Source: Salinibacter grassmerensis | GTDB taxonomy: Bacteria; Bacteroidota; Rhodothermia; Rhodothermales; Salinibacteraceae | Reading direction: 5' to 3' | DNA length: 64,000 nt | NCBI RefSeq assembly: GCF_947077765.1 | Contig: NZ_CAMTTF010000003.1 | Location: 434,001 to 498,000 of the forward strand | Position numbers and translations under genes: made by a program | The notes under the pieces: model-generated | The model's input: only the letters and a program-made list of their open reading frames with translations | Database searches by the model: none | Told to the model about the DNA's origin: nothing | Shown here: piece by piece, positions 1 to 9,091 of the stretch | Layout: each line of letters opens with the position of its first letter | Position numbering within the stretch: position 1 is the stretch's first letter

Positions 1-1
1 C

Positions 2-817
2 CTCGCCCCCAACCTCACCGAGATCGCCCACGCCGCCGGCGCTGGGGACCGGCTGGTGGCAATCACCTCGTCGGGCGACTACCCGCCCCCGGTGGACACA
101 CTGCCTCACGTGAGTGCCCTGCCCGTCGACTTTGAAGCCGTGGCGGCGCAGGAACCGGATCTCGTGCTGGCCACCGACCAAATCAACGCGCCCGGCGACA
201 CAGACACATTTGAGGCCCTCGACATGCCGATCTACTTCTTCTCGTTCGGGTCGGTCGACGACATCCTGACCAGCATCGAGACCATGGGGCAGCTTCTGGG
301 GACCGAGGCCGCCGCCGCAGACAGTGCCGCGGCCCTGCAATCTTCCCTCGATGCCCTCCGCGCCCGAACAGACTCCATCCCGGACGCTGAGCGGCCTCGT
401 GTGCTGGTGCTGGTTGGGGACGATACGCTCTACAGCTTCGGACGTGGGAGCTACGTGCACACCCTGGTCGACATGGCCGGCGGACGAAGCATCACGGCCG
501 ACGTCGACAACCAGGCCCCCACCCTCAGCGACGAGTACGTCCTTCAGGAAAAGCCGGACGTGATTCTCGGGTTGTGGGGCAGCGACTACGACCCGGATCG
601 CCTGCTCGACCTTCATCCGACGTGGGACGTGGTGCCGGCCCTCAAGAACGACCGTGTCCTGAGCGTCCCCACGTCCCTCATCGCCCGCCCCGGCCCTCGC
701 GTCCTGCGGGGCACCCGGCGACTGGCGCGTGAGCTCCATCCCGGTCGCTTTCCGGCCCCGTCGGACTCCGCCGAGCACGTCCTCTCTTCCTCGATGTCGT
801 CCCCCGCGGCCCCATGA
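2..817 (+). CDS. ABC transporter periplasmic substrate-binding protein, BtuF/FecB-like (5' partial)
   Basis: The reading frame is open from the window edge, and the first residues (LAPNLTEIAHAAGAGDRLVA) match the start of the mature domain of class III (TroA/BtuF-fold) binding proteins, so the true start and signal peptide lie upstream. Family members bind cobalamin, haem or ferric siderophores and deliver them to a FecCD-type permease. The stop overlaps the start of the permease gene in an ATGA, so the two are translationally coupled. The substrate cannot be told from sequence alone. The GTG at 56 is internal, not the real start. Confidence 0.85.
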   Translation, partial: LAPNLTEIAHAAGAGDRLVAITSSGDYPPPVDTLPHVSALPVDFEAVAAQEPDLVLATDQINAPGDTDTFEALDMPIYFFSFGSVDDILTSIETMGQLLGTEAAAADSAAALQSSLDALRARTDSIPDAERPRVLVLVGDDTLYSFGRGSYVHTLVDMAGGRSITADVDNQAPTLSDEYVLQEKPDVILGLWGSDYDPDRLLDLHPTWDVVPALKNDRVLSVPTSLIARPGPRVLRGTRRLARELHPGRFPAPSDSAEHVLSSSMSSPAAP

Positions 818-1839
818 AGCGCCCCTGGCTCGTCGGTTTGGGGCTAACGGCGGTCTTGATCGTCACGGTCGGGGCGGCCGTGGCGGTGGGCAGCACCACC
901 ACGGCCTGGGTCGACGTGTACCGGGTCCTTGCCCACCGGCTCTTCGGCCTCGGCCCGGCCCCGGACCCGACGGTCGATCGCATCGTGTGGCGCCTGCGCC
1001 TCCCGCGGGCCGTCCTGGCCTGTGTCGTCGGCGGTGGGCTCTCCATCATCGGGGTGGCGATGCAGACGCTCGTGCGCAACCCGCTCGCGGAGCCCTACAT
1101 TCTGGGCATCTCTAGCGGCGCCTCGGCCGGGGCGTCGTTTTTCTACCTCGGCTTCCTGCCGCCCCTGCTTAGCAAAACCCTGACGATGCCCCTAGCTGCC
1201 TTCATCGGCGGACTGGCCTCCATCACGATCGTTTATCTCGTGGCCCGCGATGGCCTTCGCGTGTCGGTGGCCCGGCTGCTACTGGCCGGGGTGGCGATGT
1301 CTGCCCTCATGGCCTCCCTGACCTCGTTCGTCACTTTTTCCTCCCCGGAGCCGGACAAGCTGCGGGCGGTGCTCTTCTGGCTGCTCGGCTCGCTGAGCGG
1401 GGCGCGGTGGGAAATTCTCCCCATCCCGGCCGTCACAACCGCCCTCGGCCTCGGGGCGATGATGGTCCTCGCCCGCCCGCTCGACACCATGCTCGTGGGC
1501 GAGGAGCCGGCACAGAGCCTCGGGATGCCGGTCGAGGCCCTCAAGCGCGGCCTCATTGTCCTGGCGACGTTGGTTACGGGCACACTGGTGGCCGTCTCCG
1601 GCGCCATCGGATTCGTCGGGCTCATCGTGCCACATGCCGTCCGCCTGCTCGTGGGCGTGCCGCACCGGCGCCTCGTGCCCCTGAGCTTCGTCGGCGGGGC
1701 CATCTTCCTCTGCTGGGCCGACCTCGCCGCCCGCACGGTCTTGCCAGGCCAGGAGCTGCCCGTGGGCATCCTCACCGCCCTGTGCGGGGTGCCCTTCTTC
1801 CTGGTGCTGCTCCGCCGCCGCGCCTACCACTTTGGGTGA
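814..1839 (+). CDS. ABC transporter permease, FecCD/BtuC family
   Basis: This 341-residue, very hydrophobic protein has the usual length of BtuC/FecCD permeases. It carries the family hallmarks RNPLAEPYILGISSGAS near residue 90 and SGAIGFVGLIVPHAVRLL near residue 262, the latter being the cytoplasmic loop that contacts the ATPase. It forms the inner-membrane channel for import of cobalamin or an iron complex. It overlaps the binding-protein gene by four bases. No ATPase gene follows in the window; it may lie upstream of the edge. Confidence 0.93.
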   Translation: MKRPWLVGLGLTAVLIVTVGAAVAVGSTTTAWVDVYRVLAHRLFGLGPAPDPTVDRIVWRLRLPRAVLACVVGGGLSIIGVAMQTLVRNPLAEPYILGISSGASAGASFFYLGFLPPLLSKTLTMPLAAFIGGLASITIVYLVARDGLRVSVARLLLAGVAMSALMASLTSFVTFSSPEPDKLRAVLFWLLGSLSGARWEILPIPAVTTALGLGAMMVLARPLDTMLVGEEPAQSLGMPVEALKRGLIVLATLVTGTLVAVSGAIGFVGLIVPHAVRLLVGVPHRRLVPLSFVGGAIFLCWADLAARTVLPGQELPVGILTALCGVPFFLVLLRRRAYHFG

Positions 1840-1981
1840 CCGGCCATTTCGAGGAACTGGATCGCCGATCGCGGGACGAGCCCCAGTCCTCTTCTCACAG
1901 GCCCCGCAATGCCCCTAGCAAACCTTTTCCCGGGCCCCGACGTATCGCAGACAGACGCCTTGTTCTAAACTGAATCCCCAG

Positions 1982-3049
1982 ATGCCCGACGCCTCGTCCG
2001 CCGCCACGAACGGCCGCGCCTCCGCCGACGCCTCCAGCGCCGACGGAGAGTCGCTCCCCCTGGATCGCCCCGTCCCCACCACGCTCGATGACATCCGCGT
2101 GCCGGTGGAGGACGACCTCGATGCCTTCCGCTCGTACTTTCGGGAGGCGATGCGCTCGGACCATATGCTGCTGGACAAGGTCACGCAGTACGTCTTGTGG
2201 CAGAAGGGGAAGCGCATCCGCCCCATCCTCGTGCTCCTGTCGGCCCAGGCCTGCGGGGGGGCCGCAACGGACCAGACCCACCGTGCCGCCGCCCTCGTCG
2301 AACTCCTGCACACCGCAACGCTCGTGCACGACGACGTGGTGGACGACGCGGAGGAGCGACGAAGCGCGTTCTCGATCAATGCCCTCTGGAAAAACAAAAT
2401 CGCGGTCCTGCTCGGCGACTTCTTGCTGAGCCGCGGGCTTCTTCTCTCGCTCGACCACGACGACTACTCGGTGCTCCACACCCTCTCCGACGCGGTGCGC
2501 CGGATGAGCGAGGGCGAGCTGCTCCAGATCGAGAAGTCCCGCCTGCTCGACATCGACGAGGAAACGTACTTCCGCATCATCTCGGACAAGACCGCCTCTC
2601 TCATTTCCGCCTGTACCAAGAGCGGCGCCGTCAGCGTCACCGACGACGAGGCGCTCATCGAACGCATGGATGAGTTCGGGGAGACCCTGGGCCTCGCCTT
2701 CCAGATCCGGGACGACCTCTTTGACTTTAGCGCGGAGGACGCTGGGAAGCCGATCGGCATCGACCTGCAGGAGAAAAAGATGACGCTGCCCCTCATCGTG
2801 GCCCTGCGCGAGGCGGGACGACGCGAGAAGAAGCGCATCCTCGCCATCGTGGACCAGGACGAGAAGGACCGCGATGACCTCCGTACCATCGCGGACTTCG
2901 TGGACGAGTACGGCGGGATCGAACACGCCCGCCGGAAAATGGAATCGCTGGCGGCGGACGCCCGCTCGCTGCTGAGCGCCCTTCCGCCCTCTGAGGCGCG
3001 CGCCTCACTCGCCGGACTCACAGAGTTTGCCATCCAACGCTCCCGGTAG
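1982..3049 (+). CDS. Trans-polyprenyl diphosphate synthase
   Basis: The 355-residue protein is an all-alpha class I prenyltransferase. It has the first aspartate-rich motif DDVVD at residues 117-121 and the second, DDLFD, at 244-248; both bind the Mg-diphosphate of the allylic substrate. KGKRIRP near residue 75 is the usual IPP-binding segment. It probably makes the long isoprenoid tail of menaquinone or a geranylgeranyl/octaprenyl diphosphate; chain length cannot be fixed from sequence. The first 30 residues are a low-complexity extension rich in Ala and Ser. A 97-base gap separates it from the next gene. Confidence 0.93.
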   Translation: MPDASSAATNGRASADASSADGESLPLDRPVPTTLDDIRVPVEDDLDAFRSYFREAMRSDHMLLDKVTQYVLWQKGKRIRPILVLLSAQACGGAATDQTHRAAALVELLHTATLVHDDVVDDAEERRSAFSINALWKNKIAVLLGDFLLSRGLLLSLDHDDYSVLHTLSDAVRRMSEGELLQIEKSRLLDIDEETYFRIISDKTASLISACTKSGAVSVTDDEALIERMDEFGETLGLAFQIRDDLFDFSAEDAGKPIGIDLQEKKMTLPLIVALREAGRREKKRILAIVDQDEKDRDDLRTIADFVDEYGGIEHARRKMESLAADARSLLSALPPSEARASLAGLTEFAIQRSR

Positions 3050-3146
3050 GGCCACTGCGGGGTTTCGATTTTCGGCGGGCGAATCGATCTGGCTGCAGCC
3101 TCCCTGGAGCTCGCCGCTCGACACTCGCAATTCGGCCCCTTCCCCT

Positions 3147-3911
3147 ATGCCCGCGCTTCACCTCCTCGGCACCGGCGCCGCCCTCAGCGACTCGCACCGC
3201 ACCACCACCATGCTGGCGGTCTCGGACGACGCGTCCCCCTCGAATACGCTCGTCGTGGACTGCGGCGGCGATGTGCTTCAGCGCCTGCAGGCCTGCGGCC
3301 GGTCCATCGATGACGTCGACGGCCTGATCGTGACACACGCCCACATGGACCACGCGAGTGGCTTTCCGCTCTTCATGGAGAAAATCTGGCTGGACGGGCG
3401 CGACCGCCCGATCCCAGTCTGTGGCATCGAGCCCGCCCTGGCCCAGGCCCAGCGCATGTGGGATGCGTTTGCGCCGGTGCACGAGGGCTGGGACGGCATC
3501 CCGCCCATCGACTGGCGCACGGTGCGGCACGAGCACGGGGCCTCCGCCTGGACCCAGGCCCCGTGGACCGTGACCGCGGCCCCGGTGGATCACGGCGATA
3601 CGGCAAACGTGGGTCTCCGCTTCGGGCACGCCGACGGCGACGGCGTGCTGGCGTACTCCTGTGACACGGCCCCTACCTCCAGCGTCGTAGACCTGGCGCA
3701 GGGCGCCGACGTGCTGGTGCACGAGGCCAACGGCGTCGGGGACGGCCACTCGACCGCAGCGGGGGCGGCAGAGGTGGCCGCCGAGGCAGCGGTGGACCGG
3801 CTCGTGTTGGTCCACCTGCCCCCTGGGGACAAGAGCGAGGCACTCCGCGAGGCCCGGCGGGTCTTCCCCCATACAGACCTGGGGGAGGAACTCGGGACGT
3901 ACGCGTGGTAA
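3147..3911 (+). CDS. MBL-fold metallo-hydrolase, RNase Z/arylsulfatase-like
   Basis: The 254-residue product starts MPALHLLGTGAA and has the zinc-binding motif THAHMDHASG, the central SCDTAP segment and a late VHLPPG histidine, the layout of RNase Z-like beta-lactamase-fold hydrolases. The frame is open back to 3027, but homology begins at the ATG at 3147, so that start is used. True tRNase Z proteins are longer and have an exosite arm not seen here, so a general phosphodiesterase or hydrolase is more likely. It converges on the HlyIII-like gene. Confidence 0.85.
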   Translation: MPALHLLGTGAALSDSHRTTTMLAVSDDASPSNTLVVDCGGDVLQRLQACGRSIDDVDGLIVTHAHMDHASGFPLFMEKIWLDGRDRPIPVCGIEPALAQAQRMWDAFAPVHEGWDGIPPIDWRTVRHEHGASAWTQAPWTVTAAPVDHGDTANVGLRFGHADGDGVLAYSCDTAPTSSVVDLAQGADVLVHEANGVGDGHSTAAGAAEVAAEAAVDRLVLVHLPPGDKSEALREARRVFPHTDLGEELGTYAW

Positions 3912-3916
3912 CGGCG

Positions 3917-4609
3917 CTACAGGACGTATAGCACGACCGCGGCGTAGTGGCACGCACTGCCCACCAGCACGAAGACGTGCCAGATCGCGTGGCTGTAGCG
4001 CAAGGAGTGCCACCCGTAGAACAGGACGCCGATCGTGTAGGCCAGTCCGCCCGCCACGATCAGGAGCAGCCCCCCCACAGGGAGGGCCGTGCTCATCGGG
4101 TCCGCAAAGAGCACCCCCAGCCAGCCCATGAGCAGATACAGCGTCGTGGCCGCGGGGTGAAAGCGGTGCGTCGAGAACAGCTTGAAGAGCAGCCCCGCGA
4201 GGGCAATTCCCCACACCAGCGCAAGCACAGACCAGCCCCAGCCCTCGCGCATGAGCACCCCGGCAAACGGCGTGTAGGTGCCCGCGATGAGCAGAAAGAT
4301 GGCGACGTGGTCGAGGATGCGAAGCGTCCGCTTTAGGCGGGCGGTGCCGACGCTGTGGTAGAGGGTGGAGGTGGCGTAGAGGAAGACCAGCGTGCCGCCA
4401 AAGACCGCCGAGGCGGCCAGGTCCCACCCACCGCCCGCCAGCCCCGACAGGACGAGCAGACCGATCCAGCCAATCAGACTCAACACGAGCCCAATCCCGT
4501 GGGTAATGGCGTTTGCCAGTTCTTCCTCGTAGGACTGCCGCTTGTGCGGCGCCATTGTCGGGTCTTGGGCAGGCTCGGAGACATCGCCCTCAAAGTTCCA
4601 TGGAAGCAT
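3917..4609 (-). CDS. Hemolysin III (HlyIII/YqfA, PAQR) family membrane protein
   Basis: The protein has seven hydrophobic segments and the family signature: an N-terminal EEELANAITHGIGLVLSLIG, a mid-protein TLYHSVG, and HAIWHVFVLVGSACHY near the C terminus. The histidines of these segments form the metal site of the PAQR fold. Function in bacteria is not settled; proposed roles are in membrane lipid homeostasis. Starts at 4609 (230 residues) or 4555 (MAPHKRQ, 212 residues) are both reasonable; the frame is also open to 4684. Confidence 0.88.
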   Translation of the reverse strand: MLPWNFEGDVSEPAQDPTMAPHKRQSYEEELANAITHGIGLVLSLIGWIGLLVLSGLAGGGWDLAASAVFGGTLVFLYATSTLYHSVGTARLKRTLRILDHVAIFLLIAGTYTPFAGVLMREGWGWSVLALVWGIALAGLLFKLFSTHRFHPAATTLYLLMGWLGVLFADPMSTALPVGGLLLIVAGGLAYTIGVLFYGWHSLRYSHAIWHVFVLVGSACHYAAVVLYVL

Positions 4610-4684
4610 GAGAGACACCGCCTTTCGGCAACCAGTCAGGGAGGGGTGGAGACTCCATTCATAGCGTATGACGCATGTCGGCAC

Positions 4685-5248
4685 CTACTGTTGCGAGGCA
4701 AGTCGGTCCTCGTCAGCCTCCGTCAGGGAGGGTTCCTCATCGTGCCGTGCACGCCGCCAGGTTCGATAATCCCGCAAATCTTGCTCCACAAGAGACAGGC
4801 AGGCCGACACGACGGCCGCGTCGTCGAGGAATCCCACAAGCGGGAGGGCATCCGGCACCAGATCGAACGGGTTGAGCACGTAGAGGAGCGCGAACCCGAT
4901 GGCACTGAGGGTCCACACCGGAAGGGCTCGATAGCGCCCATCCCGGGCGTCCTGAACCAGCTGCAGGAGCAGGCGCCCGTCGTCCCAGAGACGACGAAGG
5001 CTCCCATCTTTTCGGAAGCGTGCCTCAATGGCCTCGGCGCGCTCGACCACCGTGTCGAGATCCGCCTCGGTGACCTGGCGGGCCTTCCTCTTCACATACC
5101 CCGTGTCGATGCGCGCAAGCCGGTCGGCAAGGCCTGAGTCGCGAAGGGCGCGGGCACGTGCCCTGAGCCGCGCGAGGACCGACGCCGGGGGCGTCTCCGG
5201 GGGCGCGTCTTGTGGGGCAACGGACCCGCCTGCCTGGCCATCAGCCAT
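4685..5248 (-). CDS. DUF1232 (YkvA-like) membrane protein
   Basis: The 187-residue protein has a long charged N-terminal half and a C-terminal DUF1232 core. The core shows the diagnostic hydrophobic stretch around YVLNPFDLVPDALPLVGFLDD followed by an amphipathic helix. The family is widespread and of unknown function, probably anchored to the inner membrane by one hairpin. It is transcribed away from the OsmC gene and lies 75 bases upstream of the HlyIII-like gene (start 4609), possibly in the same transcript. Confidence 0.85.
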   Translation of the reverse strand: MADGQAGGSVAPQDAPPETPPASVLARLRARARALRDSGLADRLARIDTGYVKRKARQVTEADLDTVVERAEAIEARFRKDGSLRRLWDDGRLLLQLVQDARDGRYRALPVWTLSAIGFALLYVLNPFDLVPDALPLVGFLDDAAVVSACLSLVEQDLRDYRTWRRARHDEEPSLTEADEDRLASQQ

Positions 5249-5455
5249 CGTGAAAGGAAGTAATTAGAGTAATGCGGAGTCTCTGAACGAGGCAGTCCGA
5301 CGAGTGCTCCGCACGTTCACGCCGTAGGGGGTGCCGCCCTTGACGACCGCAGCCGTCTTCCCGTGCCGTTTCGGTCACTCAGTCCCGCTGATTCTCTGCC
5401 CCTTCGTTTCTATGTTGAGGTCCGAGCTCTTTTCCATCTTTCTCTTTCCGAACGC

Positions 5456-5875
5456 ATGCACCTCAGCTTAGATCAAATCAACGATGCCATCCAGTTTCGG
5501 GGCACGAACGGCTCGTACGACGTGGCGATCGCCTCGACGGACGAGCAGGAGGGCCTGAGCCCGATGGAAATGGCGGCACTGAGTGTCGTCGGCTGCAGCA
5601 GCATCGACCTCCTGACCATTCTGGAGAAGCAGAAGCAGGACATTGAAGACTTCAACGCCGATATCGACGGGGAGCGGGCCGACGACTCTCCACGCGTGTT
5701 CACCGACCTACACATGCACTACGAGTTCAGCGGCGACGTGGACCCGGAGAAGGTCCGCCGGGCCATCAACCTGAGCCTCGACAAGTACTGCTCGGTGTCG
5801 AACATGGTCGACCAGACCGCCACCATTACGTTCGCCTTCACCGTCAACGGCGAGCGGTACGAGCAGGGCGAATAG
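5456..5875 (+). CDS. OsmC/Ohr family peroxiredoxin-like protein
   Basis: The 139-residue protein begins MHLSLDQINDAIQFRGTNGS; the frame is open to 5363 but homology and length favour 5456. It has the OsmC layout: beta strands, then SPMEMAALSVVGCSSIDLL with one catalytic-type cysteine at the start of the central helix. The second resolving cysteine expected in OsmC is replaced by a C-terminal CSVSNM segment. Typical members reduce organic hydroperoxides in the cytoplasm; this subgroup (YhfA-like) is less well understood. A hairpin lies just downstream. Confidence 0.87.
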   Translation: MHLSLDQINDAIQFRGTNGSYDVAIASTDEQEGLSPMEMAALSVVGCSSIDLLTILEKQKQDIEDFNADIDGERADDSPRVFTDLHMHYEFSGDVDPEKVRRAINLSLDKYCSVSNMVDQTATITFAFTVNGERYEQGE

Positions 5876-5905
5876 TCGCTCTTCAAACAATGATTTCTCT
5901 TCGAC

Positions 5906-5931
5906 GAGGGGCACGCAGATCGGAGCCCCTC
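5906..5931. terminator. GC-rich hairpin between convergent genes
   Basis: A perfect 7-bp inverted repeat, GAGGGGC (5906-5912) and GCCCCTC (5925-5931), sits in the 69-base gap between the convergent OsmC and carboxyltransferase genes. No long T-run follows on either side, so terminator activity for both strands is inferred from position and stem strength only. Confidence 0.45.
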
Positions 5932-5944
5932 CCCTCCTTTCGGC

Positions 5945-7627
5945 CTACGTCTGAATCACGCCGGGGTTGAAGCGCTCCAGCGTGGGGTTGTGGTCCACCA
6001 TGTCCAGGCCGCGGGCAAGCCACTCACGTGTATCGTGCGGGTCGATGAGGGCATCCACCCACAGACGGGCCGCCGCGTAGTACGGCGTCGTCTGCTCCTC
6101 GTAGCGATTCTGGATTTTGGACAGCAGTTCCTGCTCGTCCTCCGTGGATAGCTCCTTTCCCTGCTTCTCCAGCTGTCGCACCTTGATTTGCTTGAGCACC
6201 TTCGACGCCTGCGTGCCCCCCATCACCGCGATCTTGGCCGTCGGCCACGCCAGGACGAGACGCGGGTCGTAGGCCCGCCCGCACATCGCGTAGTTGCCGG
6301 CGCCGTACGAGTTGCCCACCACGACGGTGAGCTTAGGCACAGTCGAATTTGACACCGCGTTGACCATCTTCGCCCCATCCTTAATGATGCCCCCCTGCTC
6401 GGCCCGTTTCCCCACCATGAAGCCCGTGACATCCTGGAAAAAGACGATCGGGATTTCCTTCTGGTTGCAGTTCATGATGAAGCGGGCCGCCTTGTCGGCA
6501 GCGTCGGCGTAAATGACGCCCCCCACCTGAATCTCGCCCTTCGAGTCGAGGTCCGTCCGGTTGCGCACCACGGCTCGCTGATTCGCCACGACCCCCACGT
6601 TCCATCCGTCGATGCGGGCGTAGCCGGTGAGGAGGGTGCGCCCGTAGCCCTCCTTGTACTCGGTCCAGGACTCCGCGTCGACAATCCGGGCCAGAATCTC
6701 GCGCATGTCGTACTGAGCGTTCCCCTCCGCTGGAAAAAGGCCGTACAGCTCGTCCGCCGGGTAGGCGGGCTCGACCGGCTCCTTTCGAGCGTATCCAAAG
6801 CGCTCTACCGGGCCGGAATGATCCACGATCGACCGGATCTTGTCGAGCGCCGCCTCGTCGTCCTCGACCTTGTGGTCGACCACGCCGGAGATTTCGGAAT
6901 GGGTGGTGGCGCCCCCGAGCTCGTCCTTCTCCACGTCCTCCCCAATGGCCGCCTTCACGAGGTACGGCCCCGCCAAAAATACGGAGCCGGTGTCCTCCAC
7001 AATGATGGCCTCGTCGCTCATGATGGGCAGGTAGGCCCCACCGGCCACACAGCTCCCCATGATGGCCGAAATTTGCGGGATGCCTTTGCTCGACAGCTTC
7101 GCGTTGTTGCGAAAAATGCGCCCAAAGTCGTCCTCGTCGGGGAAGATTTCGTCCTGCATCGGCAGGTAGACGCCCGCCGAGTCGACGAGGTAGATGATGG
7201 GCACATGGTTCTCCAACGCGATGTTCTGTGCGCGAAGGTTTTTCTTGGCCGTGATCGGAAACCAGGCCCCCGCCTTCACGGTGGCGTCGTTCGCCACGAT
7301 CATGCATTCCTGGCCGCTGACGGGCCCCAGCCCCATGACCGTCCCCCCTGCCGGGCATCCCCCCTCGTCCTCGTACATCTCGTATCCGGCAAACAGCCCC
7401 AGTTCGCCAAACGCCGCCGGGTCGTCGACCAGGTACTCAATCCGTTCTCGGGCCGTGAGCTTTCCGCGTTCGTGCTCGCGATCGAGCTTTTCCTTACCGC
7501 CCCCCTTTCGCACCTCCGCGGCGCGCTCCTTCATCGTTTCGACGAGGGCCTCGTAATGGGCCGCTTGCTCCTGGAAGGAAGCGCTTTCAACTGGAGATTC
7601 GGTGCCTAGCGTACCAGAGTCGGACAT
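5945..7627 (-). CDS. Acyl-CoA carboxylase, carboxyltransferase (beta) subunit, MCC-like
   Basis: The 560-residue protein has both crotonase-fold halves of a biotin-dependent acyl-CoA carboxyltransferase. Motifs include GSCVAGGAYLPIMSDE and DTGSVFLAGPYLVKAA in the N half, and VGNSYGAGNYAMCGRAYDPR followed by AVMGGTQASKVL in the C half. These match methylcrotonyl-CoA carboxylase beta more closely than propionyl-CoA carboxylase. It transfers carboxylate from biotin to the acyl-CoA in the cytoplasm, pointing to leucine or branched acyl breakdown. The biotin-carboxylase subunit is not in this window, which is unusual for the family. The substrate call is inferred. Confidence 0.9.
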   Translation of the reverse strand: MSDSGTLGTESPVESASFQEQAAHYEALVETMKERAAEVRKGGGKEKLDREHERGKLTARERIEYLVDDPAAFGELGLFAGYEMYEDEGGCPAGGTVMGLGPVSGQECMIVANDATVKAGAWFPITAKKNLRAQNIALENHVPIIYLVDSAGVYLPMQDEIFPDEDDFGRIFRNNAKLSSKGIPQISAIMGSCVAGGAYLPIMSDEAIIVEDTGSVFLAGPYLVKAAIGEDVEKDELGGATTHSEISGVVDHKVEDDEAALDKIRSIVDHSGPVERFGYARKEPVEPAYPADELYGLFPAEGNAQYDMREILARIVDAESWTEYKEGYGRTLLTGYARIDGWNVGVVANQRAVVRNRTDLDSKGEIQVGGVIYADAADKAARFIMNCNQKEIPIVFFQDVTGFMVGKRAEQGGIIKDGAKMVNAVSNSTVPKLTVVVGNSYGAGNYAMCGRAYDPRLVLAWPTAKIAVMGGTQASKVLKQIKVRQLEKQGKELSTEDEQELLSKIQNRYEEQTTPYYAAARLWVDALIDPHDTREWLARGLDMVDHNPTLERFNPGVIQT

Positions 7628-8457
7628 GCAGCGACAAACGTTCCGGATGACGGGATGAGCGCGATATTGATTTCAAGCTAACCGACGCGGCCCCCAATCC
7701 AAAATGCTTCACCATCCCCGAACGGGCTGTTCACTGGGCCATACCGTCGAGAGAGAATGAGGCAGAAGGAATTATAAATATTCGGAAACATTTTGAGGGC
7801 AAGGCGTCCAAGTGCTGGGGATTTTTCAAATATCGCGCATTTGCCTGCTGCGGGAGGAAACAGACGTATGTACAAGCAACAAAAATTCTTCTCTGGCCCG
7901 TTTCGGCGGGTACATCGGCCCCGCCAGCGGGTTCGGCTGGACGACCTACGGGCCCGAAAGAAACGACGAGCGAGGCAGGTGCGAAAGGCTCGCCACCGGG
8001 CAGAGCAGAGCGAAAAATAGTAGCAACTCGGCCTTGCCCCGCAGATTAGTCTTGCCCAGAGGACCGACGATTGGCTCGATGGCCTCCCCTACCCTTTCGC
8101 CCCCCCCAACGCCTGTTTCGGGGGGGAGAAGACGAGCAACGTGCTTTCACGGGCCCGCGTTTTTTTGCTCCGCCCCGACCAGACCATCTTCATACCCGTC
8201 AGCTGACCCACTGGGTCTGTCCAGGACGGGCCTGCCAAGTACGGCGGGACACGGATGCAACAATGCCCCTGTGGTCCAACGCCGAACCCAAGCGAACCTG
8301 GGAAAACAGTCCCGATTGGGGCTCCTCCCGTTCTCCACAAATACAAAAAGCCCGTCCCCCGGCAGGGGACGAGCCCTTGTGGATGGGACCCGGTAGGTGC
8401 GTTAACCAGGAGCGTCCGGCTGACTCGGACGTCGCTAAGCCCTCAGCTCCGAACAAG
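7628..8457. other. 830-base stretch without a recognised gene
   Basis: No reading frame here resembles a known protein. The stretch holds an AT-rich patch (about 7770-7835), a GC-rich segment with several local inverted repeats (7895-7997), a run of eight C facing seven G (8100-8107 and 8120-8126), a T7 tract at 8160-8166 and the terminator of the downstream minus-strand gene near 8350. I checked by eye for tRNA, tmRNA, SRP RNA and RNase P RNA core motifs and saw none. Confidence 0.5.
8345..8376 (-). terminator. Intrinsic terminator of the CsbD-like gene
   Basis: On the minus strand a GC-rich stem (GAGCCC-type arm against GCCCGTCCCC at 8350-8359, one mismatch, short loop) is followed directly by TTTTT (complement of 8345-8349). 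It lies about 80 bases past the stop of the CsbD-like gene, in the right orientation for a Rho-independent terminator. Confidence 0.7.
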
Positions 8458-8652
8458 CTACAGGATGGCGCTCATCTTGCGGCGAATTTCGTCGATGGGC
8501 TCTTCTGTCTTATCGTGGATCAGGCCCACGATTTTTGTGAAGTTGCCCCGAGCCCGCTTCATTTGTTTGTTGTCGAAGTCCGCCTCATCCCAGATGTCTT
8601 TGATCTGGTCTCGGACCCGACGCCAGTCCTCGTTCATTTTTTCCGTCGCCAT
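8458..8652 (-). CDS. CsbD/YjbJ-like stress protein
   Basis: The 64-residue acidic protein has the CsbD-like layout: an N-terminal amphipathic helix around NEDWRRVRDQIKDIWDEAD, a middle RARGNFTKIVGLIHDKT corresponding to the GKRDQLVGKIQE motif, and a C-terminal helix. CsbD-like proteins are small cytoplasmic proteins induced in the general stress response; their biochemical role is unknown. The gene is monocistronic: it has its own terminator and an inverted repeat, GTAGTT-N9-AACTAC, 13 bases before the start. Confidence 0.75.
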   Translation of the reverse strand: MATEKMNEDWRRVRDQIKDIWDEADFDNKQMKRARGNFTKIVGLIHDKTEEPIDEIRRKMSAIL

Positions 8653-8664
8653 AACCGGCCTTAT

Positions 8665-8685
8665 GTAGTTTGTGAGCAGAACTAC
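8665..8685. promoter_or_regulatory. Inverted repeat upstream of CsbD-like gene
   Basis: GTAGTT (8665-8670) and AACTAC (8680-8685) form a 6-bp dyad with a 9-base spacer, ending 13 bases before the CsbD-like start. It may be an operator or the leader hairpin of a short 5' UTR. The arms are short, so chance occurrence is possible. Confidence 0.3.
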
Positions 8686-8778
8686 GTGTTGACAAGAAGG
8701 TAGTACTGCGGTCTTGGCGTCGTAGTTTCTTGTGAGGCCCGGAGACTAGGAGGAAGAAGTGGCCTCTCCACTGCTTAC

Positions 8779-9015
8779 TCAAAGAACACGCCGCATGTCG
8801 GCTCCACCGTCGGCCGAGGTCGCATCCTTTGACTGGAACTGCCGGACAAGTCGACCCACAGCGTCATCCGCCTCCTGCCGTTCCGGAATAGCCTGTGTGA
8901 TGTCTCGGATTGCCTGGATGTTCTGATGAGAGACCGCGAGAGCAGGGACAAGGGTAGCTCGGTCACATATCGACTTGCAACTCGGAAACCTGAGCGCAGT
9001 CACAGATCGATTCAC
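8779..9015 (-). CDS. Doubtful small hypothetical protein
   Basis: A 78-residue reading frame occupies most of the gap between the CsbD-like gene and the divergent protoporphyrinogen oxidase gene. Its middle part (SHQNIQAIRDITQAIPERQEAD) could form an amphipathic helix, but no family is recognised and the start region looks like random GC-rich translation. It could equally be non-coding. If it is not a gene, 8653-9091 is an intergenic stretch of about 440 bases holding only the inverted repeat at 8665-8685. Confidence 0.2.
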   Translation of the reverse strand: MNRSVTALRFPSCKSICDRATLVPALAVSHQNIQAIRDITQAIPERQEADDAVGRLVRQFQSKDATSADGGADMRRVL

Positions 9016-9091
9016 CCGATGCGCTAAACGGCGGACGTAGCTTTCAGTATAGTCCTCCCCGATTCACCACAAAGCAGCAGCGTCTTCGTCC

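Noticed and set aside
7895-7997. Structured segment considered as tmRNA, SRP RNA, RNase P RNA, cobalamin riboswitch or hammerhead
   Set aside because: None of the conserved core motifs of those RNAs is present in either strand as far as I can read.
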